From contig JACFNC010000005.1 in assembly GCA_019455065.1 (NCBI GenBank), positions 186,001-250,000 of the forward strand: a stretch of DNA of 64,000 nucleotides. The letters are read 5' to 3'. Positions 1 through 11,818 of this stretch are shown here, piece after piece. The position numbers and the translations under genes are program-made. This DNA comes from Rhodospirillales bacterium (lineage in GTDB: Bacteria; Pseudomonadota; Alphaproteobacteria; Rhodospirillales; Magnetospirillaceae). Each line of letters opens with the position of its first letter. Positions within the stretch are counted from its first letter, which is position 1. Below the pieces are notes generated by a model. The model did no database searches. It was not told the origin of the DNA and saw only the letters and a program-made list of their open reading frames with translations.

Positions 1-1175
1 CGTCCGAACAGCAGCAGGACGAGGGCAAGGGCGGCGGCGCCGACGCCGATGCCGGCGCCGAGGCGGACAGCGGCGCCACCGAGGGCGAGAGCGGCGAGGC
101 CGGCGACGACGATGCCGACGGCGCCATGATGCCGGGCCACGCCACCGAGGATCCCGGCGGCCCCACCCGCTACCGCGGACAACCGTTGCGCACCAACGAG
201 CCGGGCGAGAAGCCATACCAGCCGTACAGCACGAGCTTCGACCAGATCATCGGGGCCGAGGAACTATGTGACCCGGACGAGTTGCAGCGCCTGCGCACCC
301 AGCTCGACAATCAACTCGCCCATCTTCAGGGGGTGGTCAGCCGGCTCGCCAACCGGCTCCAGCGCCGCCTGCTCGCCAAGCAGACCAGGGCCTGGGAGTT
401 CGATCTCGAGGAAGGCCTGCTCGACAGCGGCCGTCTCGCCCGCATCGTGGCCAATCCCGTCCACAGCCTTTCGTTCAAGCACGAGAAGGAAACCGATTTC
501 CGCGACACCGTGGTGTCGCTGCTGATCGACAATTCCGGCTCGATGCGCGGCCGCCCCATCACGGTGGCGGCGATGAGCGCCGATATCCTGGCCCGCACCC
601 TGGAGCGTTGCGGCGTGAAGGTCGAGGTCCTGGGCTTCACCACCCGCGCGTGGAAGGGGGGGCACGCGCGCGAGAAATGGCTGGGCGAGGGCAAGCCCCC
701 CAATCCGGGGCGGCTGAACGACCTGCGCCACATCGTCTACAAGGCCGCCGACATGCCCTGGCGCCGCGCCCGCAAGAATCTGGGCCTGATGCTTCGGGAA
801 GGCATTCTCAAGGAAAACATCGATGGTGAAGCCCTGCTGTGGGCGCACCAGCGGCTGATCGCCCGGCCCGAGCAGCGCCGCATTCTCATGGTCATCTCGG
901 ACGGCGCGCCGGTCGACGATTCGACCCTCTCGGTGAACGCCGGCAACTACCTGGAACGCCACCTGCGCGACGTCATCGCCTGGATCGAGGGGGCGTCGCC
1001 GGTCGAACTGATCGCCATCGGCATCGGCCACGACGTCACCCGCTACTACCGGCGCGCGGTCACCATCATGGACGCCGAGGAACTGGGCGGCGCCATGCTC
1101 AAGCAGCTTTCGGCGCTGTTCGAAGAGGAGGAACGCCCCGCCCTCGGCGCGGCGCTGCGACGGCTGGCGGTCTGA
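1..1175 (+). CDS. cobT: Cobaltochelatase subunit CobT, 3' part (5' end outside window)
   Basis: CobT works with CobS as the AAA+/chaperone part of the aerobic cobaltochelatase that inserts cobalt into hydrogenobyrinic acid diamide in cobalamin synthesis. The reading frame is open from base 3 with no start; the first 40 codons are an Asp/Glu/Gly/Ala-rich acidic linker, typical of the middle of CobT, so the ATG pair near 126 is internal. Downstream is a von Willebrand factor A domain whose MIDAS motif DNSGSMRG (DxSxS) lies at about 526-550, followed by conserved stretches such as [12 protein letters not shown]. Only the C-terminal half to two-thirds is present. It converges on the next minus-strand gene. 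Confidence 0.93.
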   Translation, partial: SEQQQDEGKGGGADADAGAEADSGATEGESGEAGDDDADGAMMPGHATEDPGGPTRYRGQPLRTNEPGEKPYQPYSTSFDQIIGAEELCDPDELQRLRTQLDNQLAHLQGVVSRLANRLQRRLLAKQTRAWEFDLEEGLLDSGRLARIVANPVHSLSFKHEKETDFRDTVVSLLIDNSGSMRGRPITVAAMSADILARTLERCGVKVEVLGFTTRAWKGGHAREKWLGEGKPPNPGRLNDLRHIVYKAADMPWRRARKNLGLMLREGILKENIDGEALLWAHQRLIARPEQRRILMVISDGAPVDDSTLSVNAGNYLERHLRDVIAWIEGASPVELIAIGIGHDVTRYYRRAVTIMDAEELGGAMLKQLSALFEEEERPALGAALRRLAV

Positions 1176-1224
1176 CGAGACGGCGTGTTAGAGGCTATGG
1201 CACGTCCAAGGCCATCTCCTTAAT

Positions 1225-1295
1225 CGTCATTCCCGCGACAGCGGGAATCCATATACGTCAACGGAGTATGGACCCCCGCTGTCGCGGGGGTGACG
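1225..1295. repeat. CGTCA/TGACG-ended imperfect palindrome, about 71 bp
   Basis: The left half (CGTCATTCCCGCGACAGCGG onward) and the right half (ending CGCGGGGGTGACG) are inverted copies of each other with a few mismatches, and each half also folds on itself around GCGACAGC/GCTGTCGC. It looks like a REP-doublet or MITE-like intergenic element. A close relative lies at 39291-39360 and further CGTCA...TGACG-ended elements lie at 39403-39570 and 45351-45543. Confidence 0.8.
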
Positions 1296-1399
1296 AAAGA
1301 CATTCAGTTTCCGCCGCCTGCGCCGAGGTCGCGGCGCGATCCTTTCGCGGGAATCGAAGAGGGGATGGGATGCCGTCACATGGCGGCTCGTGGCACCCG

Positions 1400-1483
1400 T
1401 TACGCGCGGCGGGTCCGCGTCCTCGGCGTGGCGCCGACGATTCTGTGCCACAGGGCCAGCAGCAGGCGGTCAAAGGCGTTCAT
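1400..1483 (-). CDS. Possible small protein, 27 residues
   Basis: This short frame on the minus strand starts ATG AAC GCC and ends TAA. It is preceded at good spacing by a strong Shine-Dalgarno (AAGGGGAGAAG), better than that of most genes here. A 7-bp hairpin (CCCGGGT/ACCCGGG, 1502-1519) and a good -10-like CATAAT (1532-1537, minus strand) lie upstream. The product would begin MNAFDRLLLALWHRIVGATP and end Arg-rich: a short amphipathic helix with a basic tail. No function is recognised. It could be a chance frame in the 421-bp gap between cobT and the HAD gene; apart from the repeat at 1225-1295, nothing else is evident in that gap. Confidence 0.35.
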   Translation of the reverse strand: MNAFDRLLLALWHRIVGATPRTRTRRA

Positions 1484-1596
1484 TGGCTTCTCCCCTTCTG
1501 TCCCGGGTTTCTACCCGGGCCGTTTGAAGCCATTATGCAACAGCCTGTGGCCGAAAAGTAACAACTTTTTTCGGATAGTCCGAAGCGCAGGGGTGG

Positions 1597-2472
1597 CTAC
1601 CAGATGAAAGCCGCGATCGCCGCCGTCGGGCGCTGATTGTGGGCCGCCGCCACTTCGGCGACGCGTTTGGGGTCGGCGATTTGTCCGTATTCCGTCACGC
1701 CCAGTTCCTCGCCATGGATGCCGCTGGTGACGAAGATGGAATCGATGCCGGCGGCCGAGGCGCCCGCGACGTCGGTATGGAGGGCGTCGCCCACCCCCGC
1801 CACCCGTTGCCGATCCGCCACACCCAGGAGTTCGAGGCACAGCGCGTAGATGGCCGGGTCGGGCTTGCCGCGATAGCTGACCTCGCCGCCCAGCGCCTCG
1901 TAGCGCTCGGCCAGGGCGCCGGCGCAGATCACCCGGCGGCCCTCGCGGATCACCACCAGATCGGGGTTGGCGCAGACCATCGGCAGGCGGCGGTCGGCGC
2001 AGGCCTTGAGGACCGCGTGGTAATCGTCGACCGTTTCATCGAACCGGTCGGGCCCGGTGTTGAGCACGAAATCAGCCTCGTCCGGCCGATCGACGATCTC
2101 GAGGTCGAGACCCTCGAAGATGTTGCGGTCGCGGTCCGGCCCGACATGCAGGCACCGGCGTCCGAGGCGTGCGTACCAGGGATCGCGGCGGCTGGCCAAC
2201 TCGCCATGCACCGCTTCCCCCGACGACATCACATGATCGTAAAGATCGCGCGGGATGCCCATGGCGGTCAGGCCGTCGACGAGGGCGAAGGCGCGGCGTG
2301 GCGCGTTGGACAGCAGCACGGTGCGCTTGCCGGCCGCGCGCAGGGCGCGCAGCGTGGCCGCGGCGTGGGGGTAGGGGGTGACGCCGTCGTGGATCACGCC
2401 CCAAAGGTCGAGAATGAAGGCGTCGTACCGGTCGGCGATCTGCGACAGGCCGGTGAGGTTGCGTGTGGTCAT
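1597..2472 (-). CDS. TIGR01459-type HAD-IIA family hydrolase
   Basis: This is a 291-residue cytoplasmic HAD-superfamily protein. Motif I is DLWGVIHDG near residue 21, so the usual second Asp of DxD is a Trp, as I recall for the TIGR01459 subfamily. Motif II is LSNAPR, motif III is in GKPDPAIY and motif IV is VGDALHTDVAGA. The family resembles NagD/phosphoglycolate-type phosphatases, but its substrate is unknown and the altered motif I may weaken phosphatase chemistry. Its ATG overlaps the pyrD stop (ATGA), so it is translated from the same mRNA as pyrD. Function beyond fold is inference. Confidence 0.85.
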   Translation of the reverse strand: MTTRNLTGLSQIADRYDAFILDLWGVIHDGVTPYPHAAATLRALRAAGKRTVLLSNAPRRAFALVDGLTAMGIPRDLYDHVMSSGEAVHGELASRRDPWYARLGRRCLHVGPDRDRNIFEGLDLEIVDRPDEADFVLNTGPDRFDETVDDYHAVLKACADRRLPMVCANPDLVVIREGRRVICAGALAERYEALGGEVSYRGKPDPAIYALCLELLGVADRQRVAGVGDALHTDVAGASAAGIDSIFVTSGIHGEELGVTEYGQIADPKRVAEVAAAHNQRPTAAIAAFIW

Positions 2473-3536
2473 TGTCCCTTTCGGTGATCGGCGCCGACCG
2501 CCTCGGCGACATTGGCGAAGCCGTCGGCCCGCAGCAGCGCGCCCAGCTCCTTCTTGATTCGCGTCACCAGACCGGGACCCTGGTAGACGAGGGCACTGTA
2601 GAGCTGCACCAGTGACGCGCCGGCGCGGATCTTGTCATAGGCGTCCCGACCGCTGGCGATGCCGCCCACCCCGATCAGGGGAACGCGGCCCTCGGTCAGG
2701 GCATATATCCGGCGCAGCACGTCGGTCGCCAGCGCGAACAGCGGCTTGCCGCTGAGGCCGCCGGTTTCGCCACGGTGCGGGGATTTCAGGCCGGCTGGCC
2801 GGGTGATTGTCGTGTTGGTGACGATCAGGCCGTCCAGCCGGCCGTCGAGGGCGATGGCGGCGATGTCCCGCTCGTCCTCGTCGGTCAGATCGGGCGCGAT
2901 CTTCAGCAGCAACGGCGGCGGGTCCGGCATGGCGGCCTCCAGCGCCGAGCGCACCCGCCCGACCAGCGCGTCGAGCTGCTCGCGGCCTTGCAGCGCCCGC
3001 AGTCCCGGCGTGTTCGGCGAAGAGACGTTGACGACCAGATAGTCGGCATGGGCGGCCAAGGCGGCCACTCCCTTTTCGTAGTCGGCGGCCGCGTCCTCGG
3101 TGTCCTTGTTCTTGCCCAGGTTGACGCCGACCACGCCGCGGCGCGGACGGCGCGCCAGCCTGGCTGCGGCGGCGTCCATTCCCTGGTTGTTGAAGCCCAT
3201 CCGGTTGATCACGGCCTCGTCCTCGCCGAGGCGGAACATGCGGGGGCGCGGGTTGCCCGGTTGCGGCCGCGGCGTGACGCTCCCCACCTCCACGAAGCCG
3301 AAGCCCTGATCGAGCATGGCGTCGGGGACCTCGGCGTTCTTGTCGAAGCCGGCCGCCAAACCGATGGGATTGGAAAAGAAGATGCCCCACAGCCGGCAGG
3401 CGAGCGCCCGGTCGTCGTCCGCCGGTTGCCGGGGCACCAGACGCGCCTTGAGCAGGCGCAGGGTAAGGGCATGGGCGGTCTCGGCCTCGAATCGGCGGAC
3501 GAACGGTCCGATCAGGCGGTAATAGTCGTAGGTCAC
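2469..3536 (-). CDS. pyrD: Dihydroorotate dehydrogenase (quinone), class 2
   Basis: PyrD oxidises dihydroorotate to orotate in pyrimidine synthesis, passing electrons through FMN to the quinone pool at the inner membrane. The 355-residue length and the N-terminal amphipathic segment (YYRLIGPFVRRFEAETAHAL) are those of class 2 enzymes. Visible motifs are NRMGFNNQGMD, the catalytic-serine loop NVSSPNTPGLR, and the FMN phosphate-binding IGVGGIASGRDAYDKIRAGA. I place the start at a GTG (VTYDYYR) that overlaps the stop of the upstream DUF952 gene as GTGA; in-frame sequence further upstream lies inside that gene. Part of a three-gene overlapping operon: DUF952, pyrD, HAD. Confidence 0.95.
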   Translation of the reverse strand: MTYDYYRLIGPFVRRFEAETAHALTLRLLKARLVPRQPADDDRALACRLWGIFFSNPIGLAAGFDKNAEVPDAMLDQGFGFVEVGSVTPRPQPGNPRPRMFRLGEDEAVINRMGFNNQGMDAAAARLARRPRRGVVGVNLGKNKDTEDAAADYEKGVAALAAHADYLVVNVSSPNTPGLRALQGREQLDALVGRVRSALEAAMPDPPPLLLKIAPDLTDEDERDIAAIALDGRLDGLIVTNTTITRPAGLKSPHRGETGGLSGKPLFALATDVLRRIYALTEGRVPLIGVGGIASGRDAYDKIRAGASLVQLYSALVYQGPGLVTRIKKELGALLRADGFANVAEAVGADHRKGQ

Positions 3537-3892
3537 GTCTCGTCCCTCAGGCCCGGGAAGACGTGGTGGCCCGCCTCGTCGAGCGGGAGGTCGTCGACCG
3601 CCAGGACCGCCGTCACAGCCAGCGGGCCGTACAGATGCGGGTACCGATCGCCGTTGCTGGCGACCTCCCAGCGCAGCGCCTCTCCCAGGGCGTCGGCCGC
3701 GACCGTCAGGAGAACGAGGCCGGTCTGGCCGGCGCGATGCTTGGCCGCGCTGGCGCGCACCTGGCGGCCGGTCGAGAAGTGGATGAAGCCGTCCGCCGCG
3801 TCCTGCGACGACCCTGGATAGGCGCCGCGTTGGGCGCCGGCGATCCATTCGAGGCGGCGGCAGACGTGATAGATGGTGCCGGTCGGGTGCAT
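3533..3892 (-). CDS. DUF952 family protein
   Basis: This is a 119-residue soluble protein beginning MHPTGTIYHVCRR, with the DUF952 hallmarks: an early tyrosine-histidine strand, the block DGFIHFSTGRQV, and PHLYGPL near the end of the conserved region. Biochemical function is unknown. It is first in the operon with pyrD and the HAD gene, overlapping pyrD by four bases; DUF952-pyrD neighbourhood occurs in other alphaproteobacteria (from memory). The start is the only ATG that keeps the whole conserved domain. Confidence 0.85.
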   Translation of the reverse strand: MHPTGTIYHVCRRLEWIAGAQRGAYPGSSQDAADGFIHFSTGRQVRASAAKHRAGQTGLVLLTVAADALGEALRWEVASNGDRYPHLYGPLAVTAVLAVDDLPLDEAGHHVFPGLRDET

Positions 3893-4092
3893 GGCCGGAA
3901 CCTAACGCAATTCCGGCCAAAGCGGAATAATCGCGTTTTGCTTCGGCGCGAACTTCTCGGATGGCAAAACAACTATAGTAATGAGGCGGAGGCGTAGCCG
4001 CCCGCAGCCGATTATGCAAAAAGTTCAGGTCCCATTTTTGAAATTAGGCTTGCACAAGAAAATGGGTATTGTAGAGAAAACCAAGATATTAA

Positions 4093-4857
4093 ATGGGGAA
4101 GGGGGAAGTGGCGGTCGGCCAGGAAAGCCGGGCTAACGAGAATTTCGACGGCGCCAGCCGCATCGAAGCCCGCATCGGAGCATTACTAGGGGATTGCATC
4201 CAAGTCTTTCGTGCGTTTTCCGAGCTGGCCGAGCTCGCCGAGAACCTGCGAATACTGTCGCTGAACGCCGAACTTGCGGCCGGCCGCGCAGGCGACAAAG
4301 GACGGGCGGTGAGGGCGTTGACCCAATACACCCGGGAACTCGTCAACCGCCTGGCGCAGGTGCAGACGGAAACCGCCGGCCTGATGAGCCACACCTATGG
4401 GCTCACGGCCGCCATACTGCGCGAACATCACCAACACGCGTTGATCGAGCGCGCCGTCGGCGCGATCACCGCCGGTTCCGGAACAATGGCCGACAGCGCG
4501 AGCAGGCGCCTGGAGGAGGCGTCCGTGGCGATGACCGGCACCCTGGCCCGTTCGGTCGAGCGTATGGTGGAATACATCGAGCGCATGTCGGCCCGTACCC
4601 GGGCGGTCGCCGAGGTCGTCTCGGCCTCGGACAGCATCGCCACCAACATCGCCATCGAGGCGGTGGGCGCGGGTTTGCATGAGGCCGAGTTCAGGACGGT
4701 CGCCGACACCATGCGCCGTTACGTCGAGGAACTGCGGACCATCATGGAACAGGCGGGCGCGGCCGTGCGCAGCGCGGTGGACAAGGGTGTCGCCCTGCAG
4801 CGCATCAACCGCTCCGGCCGGATGCCGGCCGCGAGGCAAGGAGTGCTTGAGGCATGA
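4093..4857 (+). CDS. Soluble methyl-accepting chemotaxis protein-like signalling protein
   Basis: This 254-residue helical protein has no transmembrane segment, HAMP or sensor domain. Two stretches resemble the MCP hairpin tip: residues 51-85 (LRILSLNAELAAGRAGDKGR...) and 181-215 (SIATNIAIEAVGAG...FRTVADTMRRYVEEL). Both recall the canonical NLLALNAAIEAARAGE...VVADEVR pattern but are degenerate. Its stop overlaps the start of the ODP-type gene (shared ATGA), so the two are translationally coupled; in Treponema an ODP protein is the oxygen-binding partner of a soluble chemoreceptor. Whether this variant can bind CheW/CheA is unclear. The ATG lacks a clear Shine-Dalgarno; GTG at 4108 is an alternative. 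Confidence 0.72.
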   Translation: MGKGEVAVGQESRANENFDGASRIEARIGALLGDCIQVFRAFSELAELAENLRILSLNAELAAGRAGDKGRAVRALTQYTRELVNRLAQVQTETAGLMSHTYGLTAAILREHHQHALIERAVGAITAGSGTMADSASRRLEEASVAMTGTLARSVERMVEYIERMSARTRAVAEVVSASDSIATNIAIEAVGAGLHEAEFRTVADTMRRYVEELRTIMEQAGAAVRSAVDKGVALQRINRSGRMPAARQGVLEA

Positions 4858-5615
4858 AGTGTGTGACCATGTTCCGGCAGGGAAGCCATCGATGGCTGGC
4901 CGTCACCGGTGACCCGGGCAGCGGTGGCAAGGCGGTCGATACGAACCAATTCGTGGTCGCCGCGGGGAACTCGGGGATGCTTCTCGATCCGGGCGGGATT
5001 GAGGTCTTTCCAGCGGCGCTTTCCGCCTTGACCCAAGAGATCGATATCGACGACATCCATTACATCTTGCTGTCCCACCAGGATCCAGACGTGGGTTCGG
5101 CGCTGCCGCTTTGGCGGCGCGTCTGTCGCCCCGACGTGACGCTTTTGGTGTCTTCGCTCTGGACCGGGTTCTATGCCCATGTCGACGCGGCGGCCGAGAT
5201 AACGCCGATCCCCGATGAGGGAACGCGCGTCAAGCTGGGCGAGGACGTCACGCTTCAGCTCGTTCCGGCCCACTATCTGCACTCGGCCGGCAATTTCCAT
5301 GTCTACGACCCTGAGGCCCGAATTCTATTCTCGGGCGACGTGGGCGCGGCCCTGCTTCCGAAGCAGGCGCTGGACACCTTCTACGTCACCGATTTCGCCC
5401 ACCACATTCCGTATATGGAGGGCTTCCACCGGCGCTGGATGGGCTCGCCGGCGGCCCGCGACGCCTGGGTCTCGCTGGTGTCCCGGCTCGACGTCAAGGT
5501 GATGGCCCCCCAGCATGGCCTGGCCATGAGGGGCGACGACGTGAAACGTTTCCTCGACTGGTTTGCCAAGCTAGAACTGGGCAGCGGCGTCGCGGCCATG
5601 CGCGCCGAGCGCTGA
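4854..5615 (+). CDS. ODP-type di-iron metallo-beta-lactamase-fold protein (putative oxygen sensor)
   Basis: This 253-residue protein matches the diiron beta-lactamase-fold half of flavodiiron proteins, without the flavodoxin domain. Probable metal ligands are visible in the right order: H75-x-D77-x-D79 (SHQDPDVG), H143 (YLHSAGNFHVYDP), D162 (LFSGDVG) and H221 (APQHGLAM). HxDPD in place of HxExD is typical of ODP-like proteins as I recall them. In spirochaetes ODP binds oxygen and reports to a soluble chemoreceptor. Here the gene overlaps a chemoreceptor-like gene by four bases, supporting the same role by inference. NO/O2 reductase activity is less likely without a flavodoxin partner. Confidence 0.8.
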   Translation: MKCVTMFRQGSHRWLAVTGDPGSGGKAVDTNQFVVAAGNSGMLLDPGGIEVFPAALSALTQEIDIDDIHYILLSHQDPDVGSALPLWRRVCRPDVTLLVSSLWTGFYAHVDAAAEITPIPDEGTRVKLGEDVTLQLVPAHYLHSAGNFHVYDPEARILFSGDVGAALLPKQALDTFYVTDFAHHIPYMEGFHRRWMGSPAARDAWVSLVSRLDVKVMAPQHGLAMRGDDVKRFLDWFAKLELGSGVAAMRAER

Positions 5616-5796
5616 TCCGTCGCAGCGGCGGGCATACCGCCTTCGTTCCCTCCGGCCTTGAACGCCCGGGCCGAACTCACCATTCCTGTGCAGGATCCGG
5701 GCCCCTCTGGCAGCCGCGGCGGCGCTGCGATGTCGGATCGTCATTCAGGATTGGCGCGGACGCGGGCGCCGTTGGAGCGATCGCAAGGGGGTCCGG

Positions 5797-6783
5797 ATGG
5801 ATTTTCTTTACGACGACTGGCTGACCAAGCCGGTCTGGATGTGGCTGGCGTTTCTCGGAATCATCGTCGTTCTTCTGGTCCTCGATCTCGGCGTCGTCCA
5901 CCGCAAGCAGCGCGAGATCGAGGTGAGGGAGAGTCTGGCCCTGTCGGGCTTTTACGTCACCCTGGGATTGGCCTTCGGCGGCTGGGTCTGGTGGCAGTTC
6001 GGTCCCCAGGCGGGCAAGGAATACCTGACCGGCTTCGTGGTCGAGAAGTCCCTTGCGGTCGACAACGTCTTCGTCATCGCCATGATCTTCGGATATTTCG
6101 CGGTGCCGCGGATACACCAGCATCGGGTTCTGTTCTGGGGAATTCTCGGGGTCATACTGCTGCGCGGCGTGATGATCGGGCTGGGCGCCTCCCTGGTCGC
6201 CCAATTCTCTTGGTTGCTTTACGTGTTCGCGGCTTTCCTCATCATCACCGGGATCAAGATGTGGATGATGGCCGAGAAGCCGTACGACATCGGGGCCAAT
6301 CCACTTCTCAAGGCGATCAGACGATGGTTCCGGGTTGCCGACGAACTGCACGGCAACCGGTTCCTGGTGCGGAAAGCGGATCCGGCAACCGGCAGGGCGG
6401 CGTGGTACATGACGCCGCTGCTGCTCGCCCTCGTCATGGTCGAGATCGCCGACGTGATCTTCGCGGTCGACAGCATCCCGGCCATCTTCGCGATCACGAC
6501 CGATCCCTTCGTCGTCTACACCTCGAACATCTTCGCGGTGCTCGGCTTGCGCGCCCTGTACTTCGCCCTGGCAGCGATGCTCCATCGCTTCCATTACCTG
6601 AAATACGCGCTGGCGGTGCTCCTTGTGTTCATCGGCTCGAAAATCTTCGTCGCCGACCTCGCCGGTTTCGAGGGTGGAAAGTTTCCTGCGGACTGGAGTC
6701 TGGCCATCACCGTCGCAATCCTCTTTGCGGGCGTAGGCTGGTCGCTCTGGAAGACGCGGAGGCCGATCGGGGATGCCGCTTAG
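5797..6783 (+). CDS. TerC/Alx family integral membrane protein
   Basis: This 328-residue polytopic membrane protein has about nine hydrophobic segments. The acidic family motifs inside membrane segments are present: EKSLAVDNVFV and VEIADVIFAVDSIPA. TerC/Alx proteins are linked to Mn2+ export and to metal loading or protection of exported enzymes; the link to tellurite is historical. Start is the ATG with upstream AAGGGGG. The 181-bp leader (5616-5796) was searched by eye for a yybP-ykoY Mn2+ riboswitch and none was recognised. Monocistronic by context. Confidence 0.88.
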   Translation: MDFLYDDWLTKPVWMWLAFLGIIVVLLVLDLGVVHRKQREIEVRESLALSGFYVTLGLAFGGWVWWQFGPQAGKEYLTGFVVEKSLAVDNVFVIAMIFGYFAVPRIHQHRVLFWGILGVILLRGVMIGLGASLVAQFSWLLYVFAAFLIITGIKMWMMAEKPYDIGANPLLKAIRRWFRVADELHGNRFLVRKADPATGRAAWYMTPLLLALVMVEIADVIFAVDSIPAIFAITTDPFVVYTSNIFAVLGLRALYFALAAMLHRFHYLKYALAVLLVFIGSKIFVADLAGFEGGKFPADWSLAITVAILFAGVGWSLWKTRRPIGDAA

Positions 6784-6792
6784 GGAATCCCG

Positions 6793-9945
<3,153 letters not shown>

Positions 9946-10056
9946 CCCCCGGCCAGCCGGCTTATCCCCAGCCGGTTGGCCCCGCCGATGTTAGCTTCGT
10001 CCACTCTTGCTGTACACCGTCGGCGCGCGGCTCATATTAATTAATTAGAATAAATA

Positions 10057-11649
10057 TCATGAGGCGGTCAAGTCCTCTCCTGCCACCGCCCGCTGGAGAA
10101 GGGTTATTGTTTCCTCGCGGCCGTAGAGGGCGATGAACGATCCCATGCGGGGACCTTGATCCTGGCCCAGGAGAATTTCGTACAAGGACTTGAACCATGC
10201 GCGCAGCTCGGGGAAGGGATGGCGCTTTCCCACCTCGTAGACCGCGTTCTGAAAAAGCTCGGCGTCGGCATCCTCCGGAAGGGCCCGCAATGACGCGGCG
10301 AGGTCGGAAAGGGCCGCCGCTTCCTCGGCGTTCGCCTTGCGGTATTTCTTGTGGGGCTTGACGAAATCCCGGTAGTAGTTGACCGCGTAGCCGACGAGGC
10401 GGTCGAGGATGGGTGCGGTTTCCGGCGACGCTCCGGGGGCATAGCGGGCGATGAAGTGCCACAGCACGGCCGGATCCTCGCTGTGGCACACGCTGGCCAG
10501 ATTGAGCAGGATGCTGTAGCTGAGATGCGCCTCCTCGTGCGGCGGCTGGCCGGCGTGGATGTGCCAGACGGGGTTGTTGAGCCGGGCCGCCTCGTCCTCC
10601 TGCGGGAACTTCTCGAGATGACTGAGGTAATCGTCGACGTTCCGGGGAATGACGTCGAAGTACAGGCGTTTCGCCCGCCGCGGCGCCTGATACATGAACA
10701 GGGCAAGGCTCTCGGGGATGGCGTAGCGCAGCCAGTCCTCGACCGCCAGGCCGTTGCCCTTCGATTTCGAAATCTTCTGGCCCTGCTCGTCGAGAAACAG
10801 TTCGTAGGTCAGGTTCATCGGGGGGTGGCCGCCAAGGATGCGGCAGATCCTCGACGAGAGCTGGACGGATGGGATCAGGTCCTTGCCGGACATTTCGTAG
10901 TCGACCTGCAAGGCGTACCAGCGCATCGCCCAGTCGGCCTTCCATTGCAGCTTGCAGTGGCCGCCGGTGACCGGCACCTCGGTCAGCGTGCCGTCCTCGC
11001 CGCGATAGACGATCGTGCCGGCCTCGGGGTTGCGTTCGACCACCGGCACCTGGAGCACCCGCCCGGTCTTCGGGCACAACGGCAGGAACGGGCTATAGGT
11101 CTGCTGCCGCTCGTCGCCGAGGGTGGGCAAAATCACGGCGACGATCTCGTCGTAGTGGCGGAGCACCTGCATCAGGGCGTCGTCGAAGCGGCCGCTGCGG
11201 TACCAGTCGGTGGCGCTTTGGAACTCGTATTCGAATCCGAAGGAATCGAGGAAGCTGCGCAGGCGCGCGTTGTTGTGGGCGCCAAAGCTCTCGTGGGTGC
11301 CGAAAGGGTCGGGGATGGCGGTCAACGGCTTGCCCAGATGCTGCGCCACCATCTCCTTGTTGGGGATGTTGTCGGGCACCTTGCGCAAGCCGTCCATGTC
11401 GTCGGAGAACGCGAACAGTCGCGTCGGGATGTGCGGCGCCAGCATGGCGAAGGCGTTGCGCACCCACGTCGTCCGCGCCACCTCGCCGAAAGTGCCGATG
11501 TGCGGCAGGCCCGACGGGCCATAACCGGTTTCGAGCAGCACGTAGCCCTTGTCGGGGGCCCTGCCGCCGAGACGCTCATCGAGCAGTTGACGGGCCTCCT
11601 GAAACGGCCAGGCGGAGGCGGTGCGGGCGAGGTCACGAAGATCGGTCAT
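10057..11649 (-). CDS. lysK: Lysyl-tRNA synthetase, class I
   Basis: This enzyme charges tRNA-Lys with lysine. At 530 residues it is a class I (archaeal-type) LysRS: the HIGH-like motif is PSGLPHIGT (45-53) and the KMSKS-like motif is KISKS (293-297), on a Rossmann catalytic core, with an all-helical C-terminal anticodon-binding region. Alphaproteobacteria normally use this class, so it needs no recent transfer to explain it. It is transcribed away from the helicase gene across a 169-bp gap. The 111 bp after its stop are AT-rich (TTAATTAATTAG) but hold no clear hairpin-plus-T terminator. Confidence 0.96.
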   Translation of the reverse strand: MTDLRDLARTASAWPFQEARQLLDERLGGRAPDKGYVLLETGYGPSGLPHIGTFGEVARTTWVRNAFAMLAPHIPTRLFAFSDDMDGLRKVPDNIPNKEMVAQHLGKPLTAIPDPFGTHESFGAHNNARLRSFLDSFGFEYEFQSATDWYRSGRFDDALMQVLRHYDEIVAVILPTLGDERQQTYSPFLPLCPKTGRVLQVPVVERNPEAGTIVYRGEDGTLTEVPVTGGHCKLQWKADWAMRWYALQVDYEMSGKDLIPSVQLSSRICRILGGHPPMNLTYELFLDEQGQKISKSKGNGLAVEDWLRYAIPESLALFMYQAPRRAKRLYFDVIPRNVDDYLSHLEKFPQEDEAARLNNPVWHIHAGQPPHEEAHLSYSILLNLASVCHSEDPAVLWHFIARYAPGASPETAPILDRLVGYAVNYYRDFVKPHKKYRKANAEEAAALSDLAASLRALPEDADAELFQNAVYEVGKRHPFPELRAWFKSLYEILLGQDQGPRMGSFIALYGREETITLLQRAVAGEDLTAS

Positions 11650-11818
11650 GATAGGAACGTTCGGTCGCTGGGAAAGGCGGAAACCTATGCCCCGCCAGGG
11701 CCGCCGTCAACGATTGCAAAAGCGCGGCCTCGTTCGATGTGATTGTGTCGCGGCTGGTTCGGATTCCCGCCATCCAAGCCGATGGCCGCCCGGGTGGACC
11801 CTCTCTATACTGCCGGCC

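Noticed and set aside
1551-1574. Bidirectional rho-independent terminator between the HAD gene and cobT
   Set aside because: CCGAAAAGT...ACTTTTTTCGG is AT-rich with mismatched arm lengths and would form a weak stem; not enough to call.
2469-4019. A longer 516-codon pyrD frame
   Set aside because: The first ~160 codons run through the DUF952 gene in another frame and have no PyrD similarity; the GTG at 3536 gives the usual class 2 length and a GTGA junction.
5616-5796. yybP-ykoY manganese riboswitch before the TerC gene
   Set aside because: TerC/Alx genes often carry it, but the conserved purine-rich GGGGAGUA element and paired partner were not found in this leader.
10057-11649. Archaeal-type LysRS as evidence of recent horizontal transfer
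   Set aside because: Class I LysRS is the normal enzyme of Alphaproteobacteria, and base composition matches its neighbours.
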